Source of the DNA: 55-13 sp037190145
GTDB lineage: Bacteria; Armatimonadota; Fimbriimonadia; Fimbriimonadales; Fimbriimonadaceae
Reading direction: 5' to 3'
Length of the DNA: 64,000 bases
Assembly (NCBI GenBank): GCA_037190145.1
Contig: JBBCJU010000002.1
Coordinates: forward strand, 372,001 to 436,000
This document shows positions 50,053-57,364 of the stretch, piece by piece. The notes under the pieces were generated by a model, which was given only the letters and a program-made list of their open reading frames with translations, searched no databases and was not told where the DNA came from. The translations under genes were made by a program, and so were the position numbers. Every line of letters starts with the position of its first letter. Within the stretch, counting starts at the first letter, position 1.

Positions 50053-51009
50053 TTGAGTTTAAATATCACAAGGATTCAGGAAAGATCGCAGGCAATTATC
50101 GATGAGGTCGAAAGAGTCATCGTTGGAAAGACGGATACGATTCGTCAGGCGGTTATGTCCATGCTATGCAATGGACATCTATTGATTGAAGATATCCCGG
50201 GTGTTGGCAAAACCACACTTGCAAAAGCGATGGCGATTGCAATGGGTGGAGAGTTCCGCCGCATCCAGTTCACTCCGGACCTTCTCCCTGCGGACGTAAC
50301 GGGTGCCAGCATCTACAACCAAAAAGACGCGGAGTTTGTGTTTCGTCCTGGCCCTATTTTTGGAAATGTCATTCTTGTAGATGAAATCAACCGTGCCACG
50401 CCAAAGACTCAGTCGGCATTACTGGAAGCGATGGAAGAGCGCACTGTAACCGTGGATGGAGAGACTCGCCAACTACCTCGCCCATTCTTTGTGGTAGCTA
50501 CCCAGAACTCTGTCGAAATGACTGGGACCTATCCTTTGCCAGAAGCTCAACTAGACCGGTTTTTTGCCCGTGTATCTCTTGGTTATCCAAGCCGTGAAAG
50601 CGAAATGGACATGCTGGCAAAGCAACAGATTTCCCATCCGATCGAATTGGTTAAGACCGTTGTGAACCCTGGGGAGCTAATGGAGCTTCAAAACGAGATT
50701 CGGGATGTGTTTGTTCACGATTCCATTCGTGAATACATCGTCGATTTGGTCCGAGCGACTCGAGAAAGTTCCCACCTTCTGATGGGAACATCGCCACGTG
50801 GAACTTTGCACCTGATGCGGGCAGCCCAGGCTCATGCCGCGATGAGTGGACATGACTTTGTGCGGCCTGATGACGTAAAGGCATCGGCCGGTCCAGTATT
50901 GGCTCACCGAGTTTTGCCTCGTGCTGAAGCTAGGGCCCGTGGGGAAACCACTGATGATCTCATTCAGAAAGTAGTAGAAACCGTGCGAACGCCGGTTCCG
51001 GTGAGCTAG
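50053..51009 (+). CDS. MoxR-type AAA+ ATPase
   Basis: 318 residues from a TTG start. Walker A (IEDIPGVGKTTLAKAMA), Walker B (VILVDEINRATPKTQSALLEA), and the sensor/arginine region (LPEAQLDRFFARVSL) are present, as in MoxR ATPases, which work with VWA and DUF58 proteins as chaperone-like activators. It is the first gene of an operon with DUF58 and a transglutaminase-like protein. The stop shares a base with the start of the DUF58 gene. Confidence 0.95.
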   Translation: MSLNITRIQERSQAIIDEVERVIVGKTDTIRQAVMSMLCNGHLLIEDIPGVGKTTLAKAMAIAMGGEFRRIQFTPDLLPADVTGASIYNQKDAEFVFRPGPIFGNVILVDEINRATPKTQSALLEAMEERTVTVDGETRQLPRPFFVVATQNSVEMTGTYPLPEAQLDRFFARVSLGYPSRESEMDMLAKQQISHPIELVKTVVNPGELMELQNEIRDVFVHDSIREYIVDLVRATRESSHLLMGTSPRGTLHLMRAAQAHAAMSGHDFVRPDDVKASAGPVLAHRVLPRAEARARGETTDDLIQKVVETVRTPVPVS

Positions 51010-52256
51010 TGGCCAAGGTCGACGCCTACGAAACGAACCGGACTTCGTTTGCCGGTCAAGGTAGTCGAAGTGTAGTCGGGTTGGCGCTGGGGATGGCGGC
51101 TCTGTTCTTTGCGATTGTCGCGATCCTCATCAATACCCCCATCCTGTTTTACATGGGAACGGCACTCATCGCGACGATCTTTGCCAGCCGCTTACAGGCC
51201 AGGTTATCGGTACGAGGATTGCGCTTTAAGCGCGAAATGCCCGATGCCGTAAAAGTTGGTGACTGGGTAACGATCAGCATTTCCGTTTGGAGTGAAAAAA
51301 AGCTGCGACGACCTCTCATCACGGTGGCAGATACTCTGCCCACCCGTCTTGTTTACGAAGACAAGACCATTTCGACCCCAATCGCACCGGCATTTGATAT
51401 TCCGATACGAACTCAATACCGTTTTAGACCTCTTAAACGCGGTGTCTTCCGTTGGCATGGGATCGAGGCTGTAGGGACGGATGCTTTGGGCCTTGTAGTG
51501 ATGAGCAAGGTCTATGAAACTGAGCCTGTTGAGCTAACCGTTTTACCGCGTCCTATCCCTATTCACCTAGATTTGCCCGTCGCCCAAGGGTGGGGAATTA
51601 GTGAAGCCGAAAGCGGCCAGTCACGCGGAGCGGGTCTTGAACCCAGAGGCGTTCGAGAATACGCAAGCGGAGATTCCCTGAGGCATGTCCATTGGGCATC
51701 TTCAGCGCGAAGAGGGCAACTGCTTGTGAAAGAGTTTGAAGCCGGTTCTCATACCGCGGCTTCAATCGTGATTCAGCAGAGTCAGGGAAGTGAACTTGGA
51801 AAAGGGGCAGACACCACTCTAGAGCATATGTGTGGCAACGCCGTATTCCTAGCGGAGCAGTTGATGCATCAGGGAGCCATGGTGCAGTTTCCTACTTTGG
51901 AAGGGAAGCCGCTTCGTACCAGTGGAGCTGAGCGCCTAAACGAGATCAACGAGATGATTGCTCGAGTCCAAGCGGATCACGAGCAATCGGTGTCTGCTGA
52001 GATACAGGCCAATCTGAAGCTTCTTCCGCCTGGCAGCATCTTGATTTTAATGCTCTCACGGGCGGATGCGGGTCTATCCGGCTTGTTCCGTCAGTTGAAA
52101 GCAATGGGCGTGCAAGTGGTGGCTCTCATCTATGGCAATTCAAAAACGGCCACTACCCAAGAGGTTCAGTTTGCTGCGGACCGACGATTCATGGATGAGC
52201 TAGAAGGTGCGGGAGCTATGGTTCGAATGGTTGAGAAGGGAGGTGAGACGCTATGA
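51009..52256 (+). CDS. DUF58 membrane protein
   Basis: 415 residues from a GTG start overlapping the moxR stop by one base. Two N-terminal helices (VVGLALGMAALFFAIVAILI, FYMGTALIATIFASRL) are followed by the signature GLEPRGVREYASGDSLRHVHW and ASSARRGQLLVKEFE of DUF58. The C-terminal part has the von Willebrand-like ILILMLSRADAGLSGLF strand. It is the usual partner of MoxR and transglutaminase-like genes. The stop overlaps the next gene by four bases. Confidence 0.93.
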   Translation: MAKVDAYETNRTSFAGQGSRSVVGLALGMAALFFAIVAILINTPILFYMGTALIATIFASRLQARLSVRGLRFKREMPDAVKVGDWVTISISVWSEKKLRRPLITVADTLPTRLVYEDKTISTPIAPAFDIPIRTQYRFRPLKRGVFRWHGIEAVGTDALGLVVMSKVYETEPVELTVLPRPIPIHLDLPVAQGWGISEAESGQSRGAGLEPRGVREYASGDSLRHVHWASSARRGQLLVKEFEAGSHTAASIVIQQSQGSELGKGADTTLEHMCGNAVFLAEQLMHQGAMVQFPTLEGKPLRTSGAERLNEINEMIARVQADHEQSVSAEIQANLKLLPPGSILILMLSRADAGLSGLFRQLKAMGVQVVALIYGNSKTATTQEVQFAADRRFMDELEGAGAMVRMVEKGGETL

Positions 52257-54319
52257 CTCGAACCCACAACCAATATGCCGATCTTGATCCCTCTGGTTAC
52301 GATTATCTCTTGATCGCCATTTCGGCGGTTCTTACGGCTTATTCCGCTGGAGCAGCCGTGGCAAATGTCACTGTGGGCTGGATATTTGTGGTCTTGTCGT
52401 TGCTCGGGGTCTGGGTGAGCTTCACTGTGATGCGGGCCATTCAGGGAACAAAGGTGGTCAAGGCAAACGGTTTCATCTATACCGTTGGGATCTTTGCCGC
52501 TTTCTTTGCATCTCGGTCGCTCGTTGAACTCCTCCCGGATAACCCATTTAAGGCACAAATTTTCGTTTGTGGTCTCTTGCTATGGATGTTAGTCTTTGGA
52601 AGTTTTTTGATTTGGTCTGATCAGACTCTGCTATTCCAAGCGGTTCCAAGCATCGCAATTTTTGGACTTGTGGGGTGCTATGACACGTACCGTGGGGCAA
52701 CCTGGCTCTTCTTCGGATTTCTCTTATGCTTTGCAACATTGCTAGCGAGGGTCCACAGCCGTACTATGCTCCGGCAAGCGAAGGAGTCTGGATACAGTCA
52801 GAGTGGAGACCGAATGGACCGTTCCGCGACTGAGCTGGAACGAATGCGGAGTGGACCTTGGAAGTGGGCCGCAGGTCCTCAATGGGCTCTTGGATCTGCT
52901 TTCGTCGTCATCCTCTTTAGCTTCGTTAGTGCTCCAATTGTACGTAACAGCGTTCAAGGTGTAGCGGGTGCGGTCATGGTTCAGGCACCCCTGCCTAACC
53001 GAGCAAGCCCCATTGGTGGATCCAATGCGGAATCTGGCGGTATGAGAGTGGGTCAAGGGCCCAATGAGCTGTCTGATCTTCCGGTTTTCAGAGCCAGTTT
53101 GGACCAGCCTCGATACATGCGGACTTCTATCTACCAGGGTTATAGTGCATCTGGCTGGCAGGCGACAGCGGCACAAGCGGTCGGAGATGAGACGAATGCT
53201 GTTCTTTCGGGATCAGCAGATCGCCGAGCCATCACCTCTATCCGAAAGAAGCAGGAGATTGACTTTGCGATTGAGCCTATTACTTCGCGAATGATAGGTT
53301 TACCTCTGCCTGGAGAAGTGATTTCGATTAGCCCCCGGGACAGCACTTCGATCCGGATGGACGCAACGATGACTATCCTGGATACATCTAAGGCCAATGT
53401 CTTCAGAGGAAAAGCAATGGTGTCGGATTCCGGAGAGACTCCGACGGATGCCGTTAAAGATATGCCTGCCGGAATGGAGGCGTTATCGTCAACCAATAAC
53501 ATTTCGCCCGCGGTCTTCGAACTTGCGAATCGCGTCGCCAATTCTGGAAAAACTGACTATGAGCGAGTTGTTTTGGTCAAGCAAGAGATTGAGCGACGCG
53601 TTAAATACAATCTCCGAGCGGCCGCTATTCCCGTTGATAAAGACCCAGTTGAGGCATTTCTTTTTGATACGAAGGAAGGTTACTGCGACCTGTTTGCCTC
53701 TGCAATGGCGGTCATGGCAAGAGCGGTCGGTGTGCCTGCAAGGCTGGTTGTGGGCTACTACCCGATCAGTGGAGATCAGGATGACGACGGCAGATATGTG
53801 ATAAAGGAATCTGAACGTCACGCATGGGCAGAACTTTTCTTCGAAGGTCACGGATGGGTTGTCTTCGATGCAACGGAAGGAGCAGAAGCCGTACCTGGAA
53901 GTGAAAGGGGAACTGCCAACGTCTCCCCACTACAAAGTTCCGGAGCCCTTAAACTTGCCTTGGAGGTCCTGATTGGGATTGCTGCGGTTGCCTTTATTGT
54001 GATGATGGCTCGATCCTTCTATCTTGGTTTGAAGTCGGTTCCATCTAGGTCGGAGCTGGATAAGGCTTATCTAAGCTTTGCAGATGTGTTGGCAAAAGCG
54101 AGTGGCAAGGTTCGAAACTTTGATCAAACACCTGCAGAATATGTACGAGAATCGATAGCATTCCTCAATGGACAAGCTGAAAATGCAAAGACCCTGAATG
54201 CTCGTTTTGAACGGCACTTCTATTCGCCGATCACCCCGACCCGGGAAGATCTGCAAGAGATTCGTTCTGAAATAGCAAAGCTAAAGGCCGGTCTAAAGGG
54301 TGAACGGAAGGTAGCCTAG
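52253..54319 (+). CDS. TgpA-like transglutaminase-domain membrane protein
   Basis: 688 residues. About six N-terminal hydrophobic helices (e.g. YLLIAISAVLTAYSAGAAVA, ATWLFFGFLLCFATLLARV) precede an exported domain. The transglutaminase core has the catalytic Cys in TKEGYCDLFASAMAVMARA (near residue 478), the His in RHAWAELFFEGHGW and the Asp in VVFDATEG. A further helix (LALEVLIGIAAVAFIVMMAR) and a C-terminal DUF4129-like helical part follow. It is the third gene of the MoxR-DUF58 operon, probably for envelope or cell-wall processing. Confidence 0.92.
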   Translation: MTRTHNQYADLDPSGYDYLLIAISAVLTAYSAGAAVANVTVGWIFVVLSLLGVWVSFTVMRAIQGTKVVKANGFIYTVGIFAAFFASRSLVELLPDNPFKAQIFVCGLLLWMLVFGSFLIWSDQTLLFQAVPSIAIFGLVGCYDTYRGATWLFFGFLLCFATLLARVHSRTMLRQAKESGYSQSGDRMDRSATELERMRSGPWKWAAGPQWALGSAFVVILFSFVSAPIVRNSVQGVAGAVMVQAPLPNRASPIGGSNAESGGMRVGQGPNELSDLPVFRASLDQPRYMRTSIYQGYSASGWQATAAQAVGDETNAVLSGSADRRAITSIRKKQEIDFAIEPITSRMIGLPLPGEVISISPRDSTSIRMDATMTILDTSKANVFRGKAMVSDSGETPTDAVKDMPAGMEALSSTNNISPAVFELANRVANSGKTDYERVVLVKQEIERRVKYNLRAAAIPVDKDPVEAFLFDTKEGYCDLFASAMAVMARAVGVPARLVVGYYPISGDQDDDGRYVIKESERHAWAELFFEGHGWVVFDATEGAEAVPGSERGTANVSPLQSSGALKLALEVLIGIAAVAFIVMMARSFYLGLKSVPSRSELDKAYLSFADVLAKASGKVRNFDQTPAEYVRESIAFLNGQAENAKTLNARFERHFYSPITPTREDLQEIRSEIAKLKAGLKGERKVA

Positions 54320-54323
54320 GCGA

Positions 54324-55394
54324 GTGGGATTTGATGTGGCAAAGGCGATGGCCTCTAAGGTGGTCATGCTTTCCGGGGACGAAGACGCGCTTCGATCCCG
54401 TGCCCTCCAAGAATTGGTGACTGCGGCTACGTTAGAGGATGACTTTGATATCGAAGTCGTGGACGCAGGAGAGACGGGGCCAACTCAATGGAGCGCTTCG
54501 GCCGGGACCGCTCCATTCCTCTCTTCCCGACGCACCGTTATTGTCCGACATCTTCTACGATGTGACGGAATAGAGACTGCAGGCTGGAAAGACCTGCCAG
54601 AAACCGCACTCATGGTTTTAGTGGCAGATGATGAGTCAGGGGATGACTCAAAACAAAGCCGACTAACAACTCTGCGCGGCCATTGGGAGAAAGCTGTGAA
54701 AGCTTCTGGAGGCCATATCGAGGTCTTCAAAACGGACCCAAAGCAGGTAGTTGAATCCATACGTCAAGAAGCAATCAGGTTTGGGAAAAAGATGTCTCCC
54801 AAAGCCGCCGAAACCTTAGCGGAGATGTGTGGTGGAAGTCTTTCACGTGCTCTAGAAGAACTCGAAAAACTCGCCTTGTTCGTGGGCTCCAACGAGCAGA
54901 TTTCAGATGTAGATGTTCGTGACGTTGCGATGCCATCGAGAGAGTGGAACGTTTACAAGATGGTGGATGCAGCTTTCAACGGCGACGGTGGGGAAGCCTT
55001 ACGCCAACTGAGGATTCTTGTTGGAAGCTCTACCAAAGCAGAGGATGCCGCTTTTGCGAGAATTTTGCCCACTATTCATCGACAGCTGAAACTTATCTGG
55101 CAAGCCAAACTGATTCTGAATGCGAAAGCCAATCCGGAAGATCCGCCAGATTCGGTCACACGATTGTTTCCTGATAACCCATCCATCCTCAAGCAGGCTC
55201 CGTTTGTCCGCAATAAGGCAATGCGCTCAGCAAGAACTGTGAGTCTAAAGCAGTTGGCTCAATGCTTCCAGATTCTAAGCGATGCGGATTCCCGGCTAAA
55301 GGGTCAGCTTCCTTCTTTTAGCGGAATGGAGAGTTTGGAACAGATGCTACTGCAAATGATTGAAACGCTCCGCCCCATGGCTCAGACTCGATAA
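54324..55394 (+). CDS. holA: DNA polymerase III delta subunit
   Basis: 356 residues from a GTG start four bases after the previous stop. HolA loads the beta clamp. Features are weakly conserved but consistent: SKVVMLSGDEDALRSRALQE at the start, FLSSRRTVIVRHL, GHIEVFKTDPKQVVESIRQE with AIRFGKKMSPKAAETLAE, the SLSRALEELEKLALFVG helix, and a C-terminal collar-like region (ARILPTIHRQLKLIWQAKLI). It ends the operon; a weak GC stem at 55402-55420 (GGGTGG, CCACCC) follows it. Confidence 0.9.
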   Translation: MGFDVAKAMASKVVMLSGDEDALRSRALQELVTAATLEDDFDIEVVDAGETGPTQWSASAGTAPFLSSRRTVIVRHLLRCDGIETAGWKDLPETALMVLVADDESGDDSKQSRLTTLRGHWEKAVKASGGHIEVFKTDPKQVVESIRQEAIRFGKKMSPKAAETLAEMCGGSLSRALEELEKLALFVGSNEQISDVDVRDVAMPSREWNVYKMVDAAFNGDGGEALRQLRILVGSSTKAEDAAFARILPTIHRQLKLIWQAKLILNAKANPEDPPDSVTRLFPDNPSILKQAPFVRNKAMRSARTVSLKQLAQCFQILSDADSRLKGQLPSFSGMESLEQMLLQMIETLRPMAQTR

Positions 55395-55431
55395 GGATTT
55401 TGGGTGGGTTTAAACCACCCCTCGTACTGCA

Positions 55432-55650
55432 TTAAGCGCAGACTTGAATTTCGGCGTTGGGAAAACCTTCAACAACAATCAGGCCGCGTCCCGTCATCTG
55501 AATCGATTCGCCTGGCTTGATGAAGTAGTCCTTAGGATCGCCTTCTTTAGTGATATAGGCGGCTCCATTAACGACTTCAATCTCGATCTCGCCGCGGTGA
55601 GAGAGTTGCAATGTTTTGTGATTGACGAGTGTATTTTTCTTCCAGTTCAT
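55432..55650 (-). CDS. DUF2917 small protein
   Basis: 72 residues from the ATG at 55650, with AGGTGAGG upstream; a longer frame from 55683 exists. It reads as a small beta-rich cupin-like unit: TLQLSHRGEIEIEVVNGAAY, ITKEGDPKDYFIKPGESIQM and IVVEGFPNAEIQV, matching DUF2917. It is divergent from the MocR gene, which is a common arrangement for DUF2917, so it is probably a regulator-linked target. Confidence 0.8.
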   Translation of the reverse strand: MNWKKNTLVNHKTLQLSHRGEIEIEVVNGAAYITKEGDPKDYFIKPGESIQMTGRGLIVVEGFPNAEIQVCA

Positions 55651-55722
55651 ACCGACCTCACCTTTAATTATTCGTCCTCTCACCTTCTTTCCGACAGATA
55701 GAGTGATATGGTCTTATGGAGA

Positions 55723-55773
55723 GTACAGTTGATTGGGCATTAACTGTACGTTATTTCTTAACTTAATCTGTAC
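55723..55773 (+). promoter_or_regulatory. GTACAG/CTGTAC repeats between DUF2917 and MocR
   Basis: GTACAGTT (55723-55730) faces AACTGTAC (55742-55749), and a third CTGTAC is at 55768-55773, 24 bases after the second. The sites lie in the 143 bases between the two divergent genes, just before the MocR start at 55794. Two direct and one inverted copies fit MocR-family operators. Confidence 0.6.
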
Positions 55774-55793
55774 TTCTTTTTTGAGGTGAACAG

Positions 55794-57248
55794 ATGATAG
55801 AGTGGAGTATGCCAGCTACCGGACATCGACTTTACGAACAGGTTGCAACGCGGGTAAAGGAACAAATTGCTCGTCGGACGTACCGTCCTGGTGACCGTTT
55901 GCCCTCTGTGCGGGAGCTGAGTAGAGCCTACAAAGTGAGTATCACAACTGTGCTGGATGCTTATAGGCTCTTGGAAGATCAAGGATACATTCACCCTCGT
56001 CCACAGTCAGGCCATTACGTCCGGTCTCGCCCCACAGCCCGACCGGCTGAGCCGGAGAGAACTCAGCCAAAGTTTGAGCCCGCCGAGTTTAGAAGAGAAG
56101 TGCTCCTAGAGCAGATGATGAATGACGCCTTTCGTGAAGGCGTTACCAGTCTTGCCTATGCTGTACCCAATCCAGAGACACGTCCTTACGCCAAGCTGAA
56201 CCGTATCACAGCCCAAGTGTTGAGGGACTCGCCGGTAGAGGCTTACGGATACATGGAGAATTGCGGCTACATGCCTTTGAGAGAACAGATCGCTCAAAGG
56301 CTATTCGAGGCAGGATGCTCTGTATCCCCTAAAGACATCATCATTACCAATGGCTGCCAGGAAGCTCTAGTGTTGGCCCTTCAGGCGGCATGTAGGCCTG
56401 GTGGAGTCGTAGCCGTTGAATCTCCTTGCTACTACGGAGTCTTGATGGCTACTCGCCTAGCGGGTCTAAAGGCGGTGGAGATTGAAACTCGAAGCCGAGA
56501 AGGAATGTGTGTGGACCGTCTGGAAGAGGCCATTGCACAAGCATACGGCACGTCTCGACCTATTCAAGCTGTACTTCTTTCGACCAATTTTGCGAATCCG
56601 ATGGGAGGACAGTTATCGGATTTGGATAAGCAGCGCTTGGTCGCGGTGTGTCAGCGCCACGGCGTTGCCATTATCGAGGACGACATCAACGGAGACCTGG
56701 GGTTTGATGACCCCCGTCCGAGTGTTGCCAAGGCATACGACGACAATGAAACGGTCCTCCTTTGTTCGTCCTTTAGTAAAACCTTATCACCCGGAATGCG
56801 ATTAGGTTGGGTGGTTTCCGCGAAGCATCGGTACCAAATTCAATTGGCTAAAGATGCGATGAACATCGCCAACGCTTCGATTCCTCAATTGGTTGCCGCC
56901 GAATTCTTAGCGAGTGGAGGCTATGATCACTTTCTTCGACGTACCCGCAAGTCAAATGCGACGAGCGTAGCTGCCGTTACCGAGTCGATCTGTCGATACT
57001 TCCCCAATGAATCCAAAGTGACTCGTCCTCTTGGTGGGTTTGTGCTTTGGGTGGAGCTTCCGGAGAAGTTGAACACGTTGGCTCTCTACGGAAAAACCGT
57101 GGAACACGGAGTCATTTTTTCGCCTGGTATGTTGTTTTCGGCCCATGATCAATACCGCAACTTCCTGAGGGTCAACGCCAGTCGATGGAATGCAGAGATT
57201 GACCAAGCCATGATGATTATTGGCCAATGTGCAAAAGCAATGCTCTAG
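55794..57248 (+). CDS. MocR/GntR-aminotransferase-type transcription regulator
   Basis: 484 residues. The N-terminal winged helix (PGDRLPSVRELSRAYKVSIT, TVLDAYRLLEDQGYI) is fused to an aminotransferase class I fold: ILITNGCQEALVLALQAACR-like region, AIIEDDINGDLGFDDPRPS and SFSKTLSPGMRLGWV with the PLP-lysine (Lys in SFSKTLSPG). MocR proteins sense PLP or amino compounds. It lies divergent from DUF2917, a pairing reported for other bacteria. GTACAG repeats precede it. Confidence 0.93.
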   Translation: MIEWSMPATGHRLYEQVATRVKEQIARRTYRPGDRLPSVRELSRAYKVSITTVLDAYRLLEDQGYIHPRPQSGHYVRSRPTARPAEPERTQPKFEPAEFRREVLLEQMMNDAFREGVTSLAYAVPNPETRPYAKLNRITAQVLRDSPVEAYGYMENCGYMPLREQIAQRLFEAGCSVSPKDIIITNGCQEALVLALQAACRPGGVVAVESPCYYGVLMATRLAGLKAVEIETRSREGMCVDRLEEAIAQAYGTSRPIQAVLLSTNFANPMGGQLSDLDKQRLVAVCQRHGVAIIEDDINGDLGFDDPRPSVAKAYDDNETVLLCSSFSKTLSPGMRLGWVVSAKHRYQIQLAKDAMNIANASIPQLVAAEFLASGGYDHFLRRTRKSNATSVAAVTESICRYFPNESKVTRPLGGFVLWVELPEKLNTLALYGKTVEHGVIFSPGMLFSAHDQYRNFLRVNASRWNAEIDQAMMIIGQCAKAML

Positions 57249-57351
57249 GTTCACGGGAACCAATGTGAATCGAGATGTAGAAAGTCCATCCAAGAACCTA
57301 AACGTTAGTTGCTTAGGTTCAATTTGCTTGATCAATAGGTTCACCAGAACC
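57246..57351. promoter_or_regulatory. GGTTC/GAACC palindromes before the AfsR-like gene
   Basis: TAGGTTCACGGGAACC (57246-57261) and TAGGTTCACCAGAACC (57336-57351) are near-identical GGTTC-N4-GAACC palindromes 90 bases apart, and between them GAACCTAA (57294-57301) faces TTAGGTTC (57313-57320). The gap between the MocR stop and the AfsR-like start is only about 117 bases. It suggests operators for a regulator of the gene. Confidence 0.6.
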
Positions 57352-57364
57352 AGATTAAGGCTGT

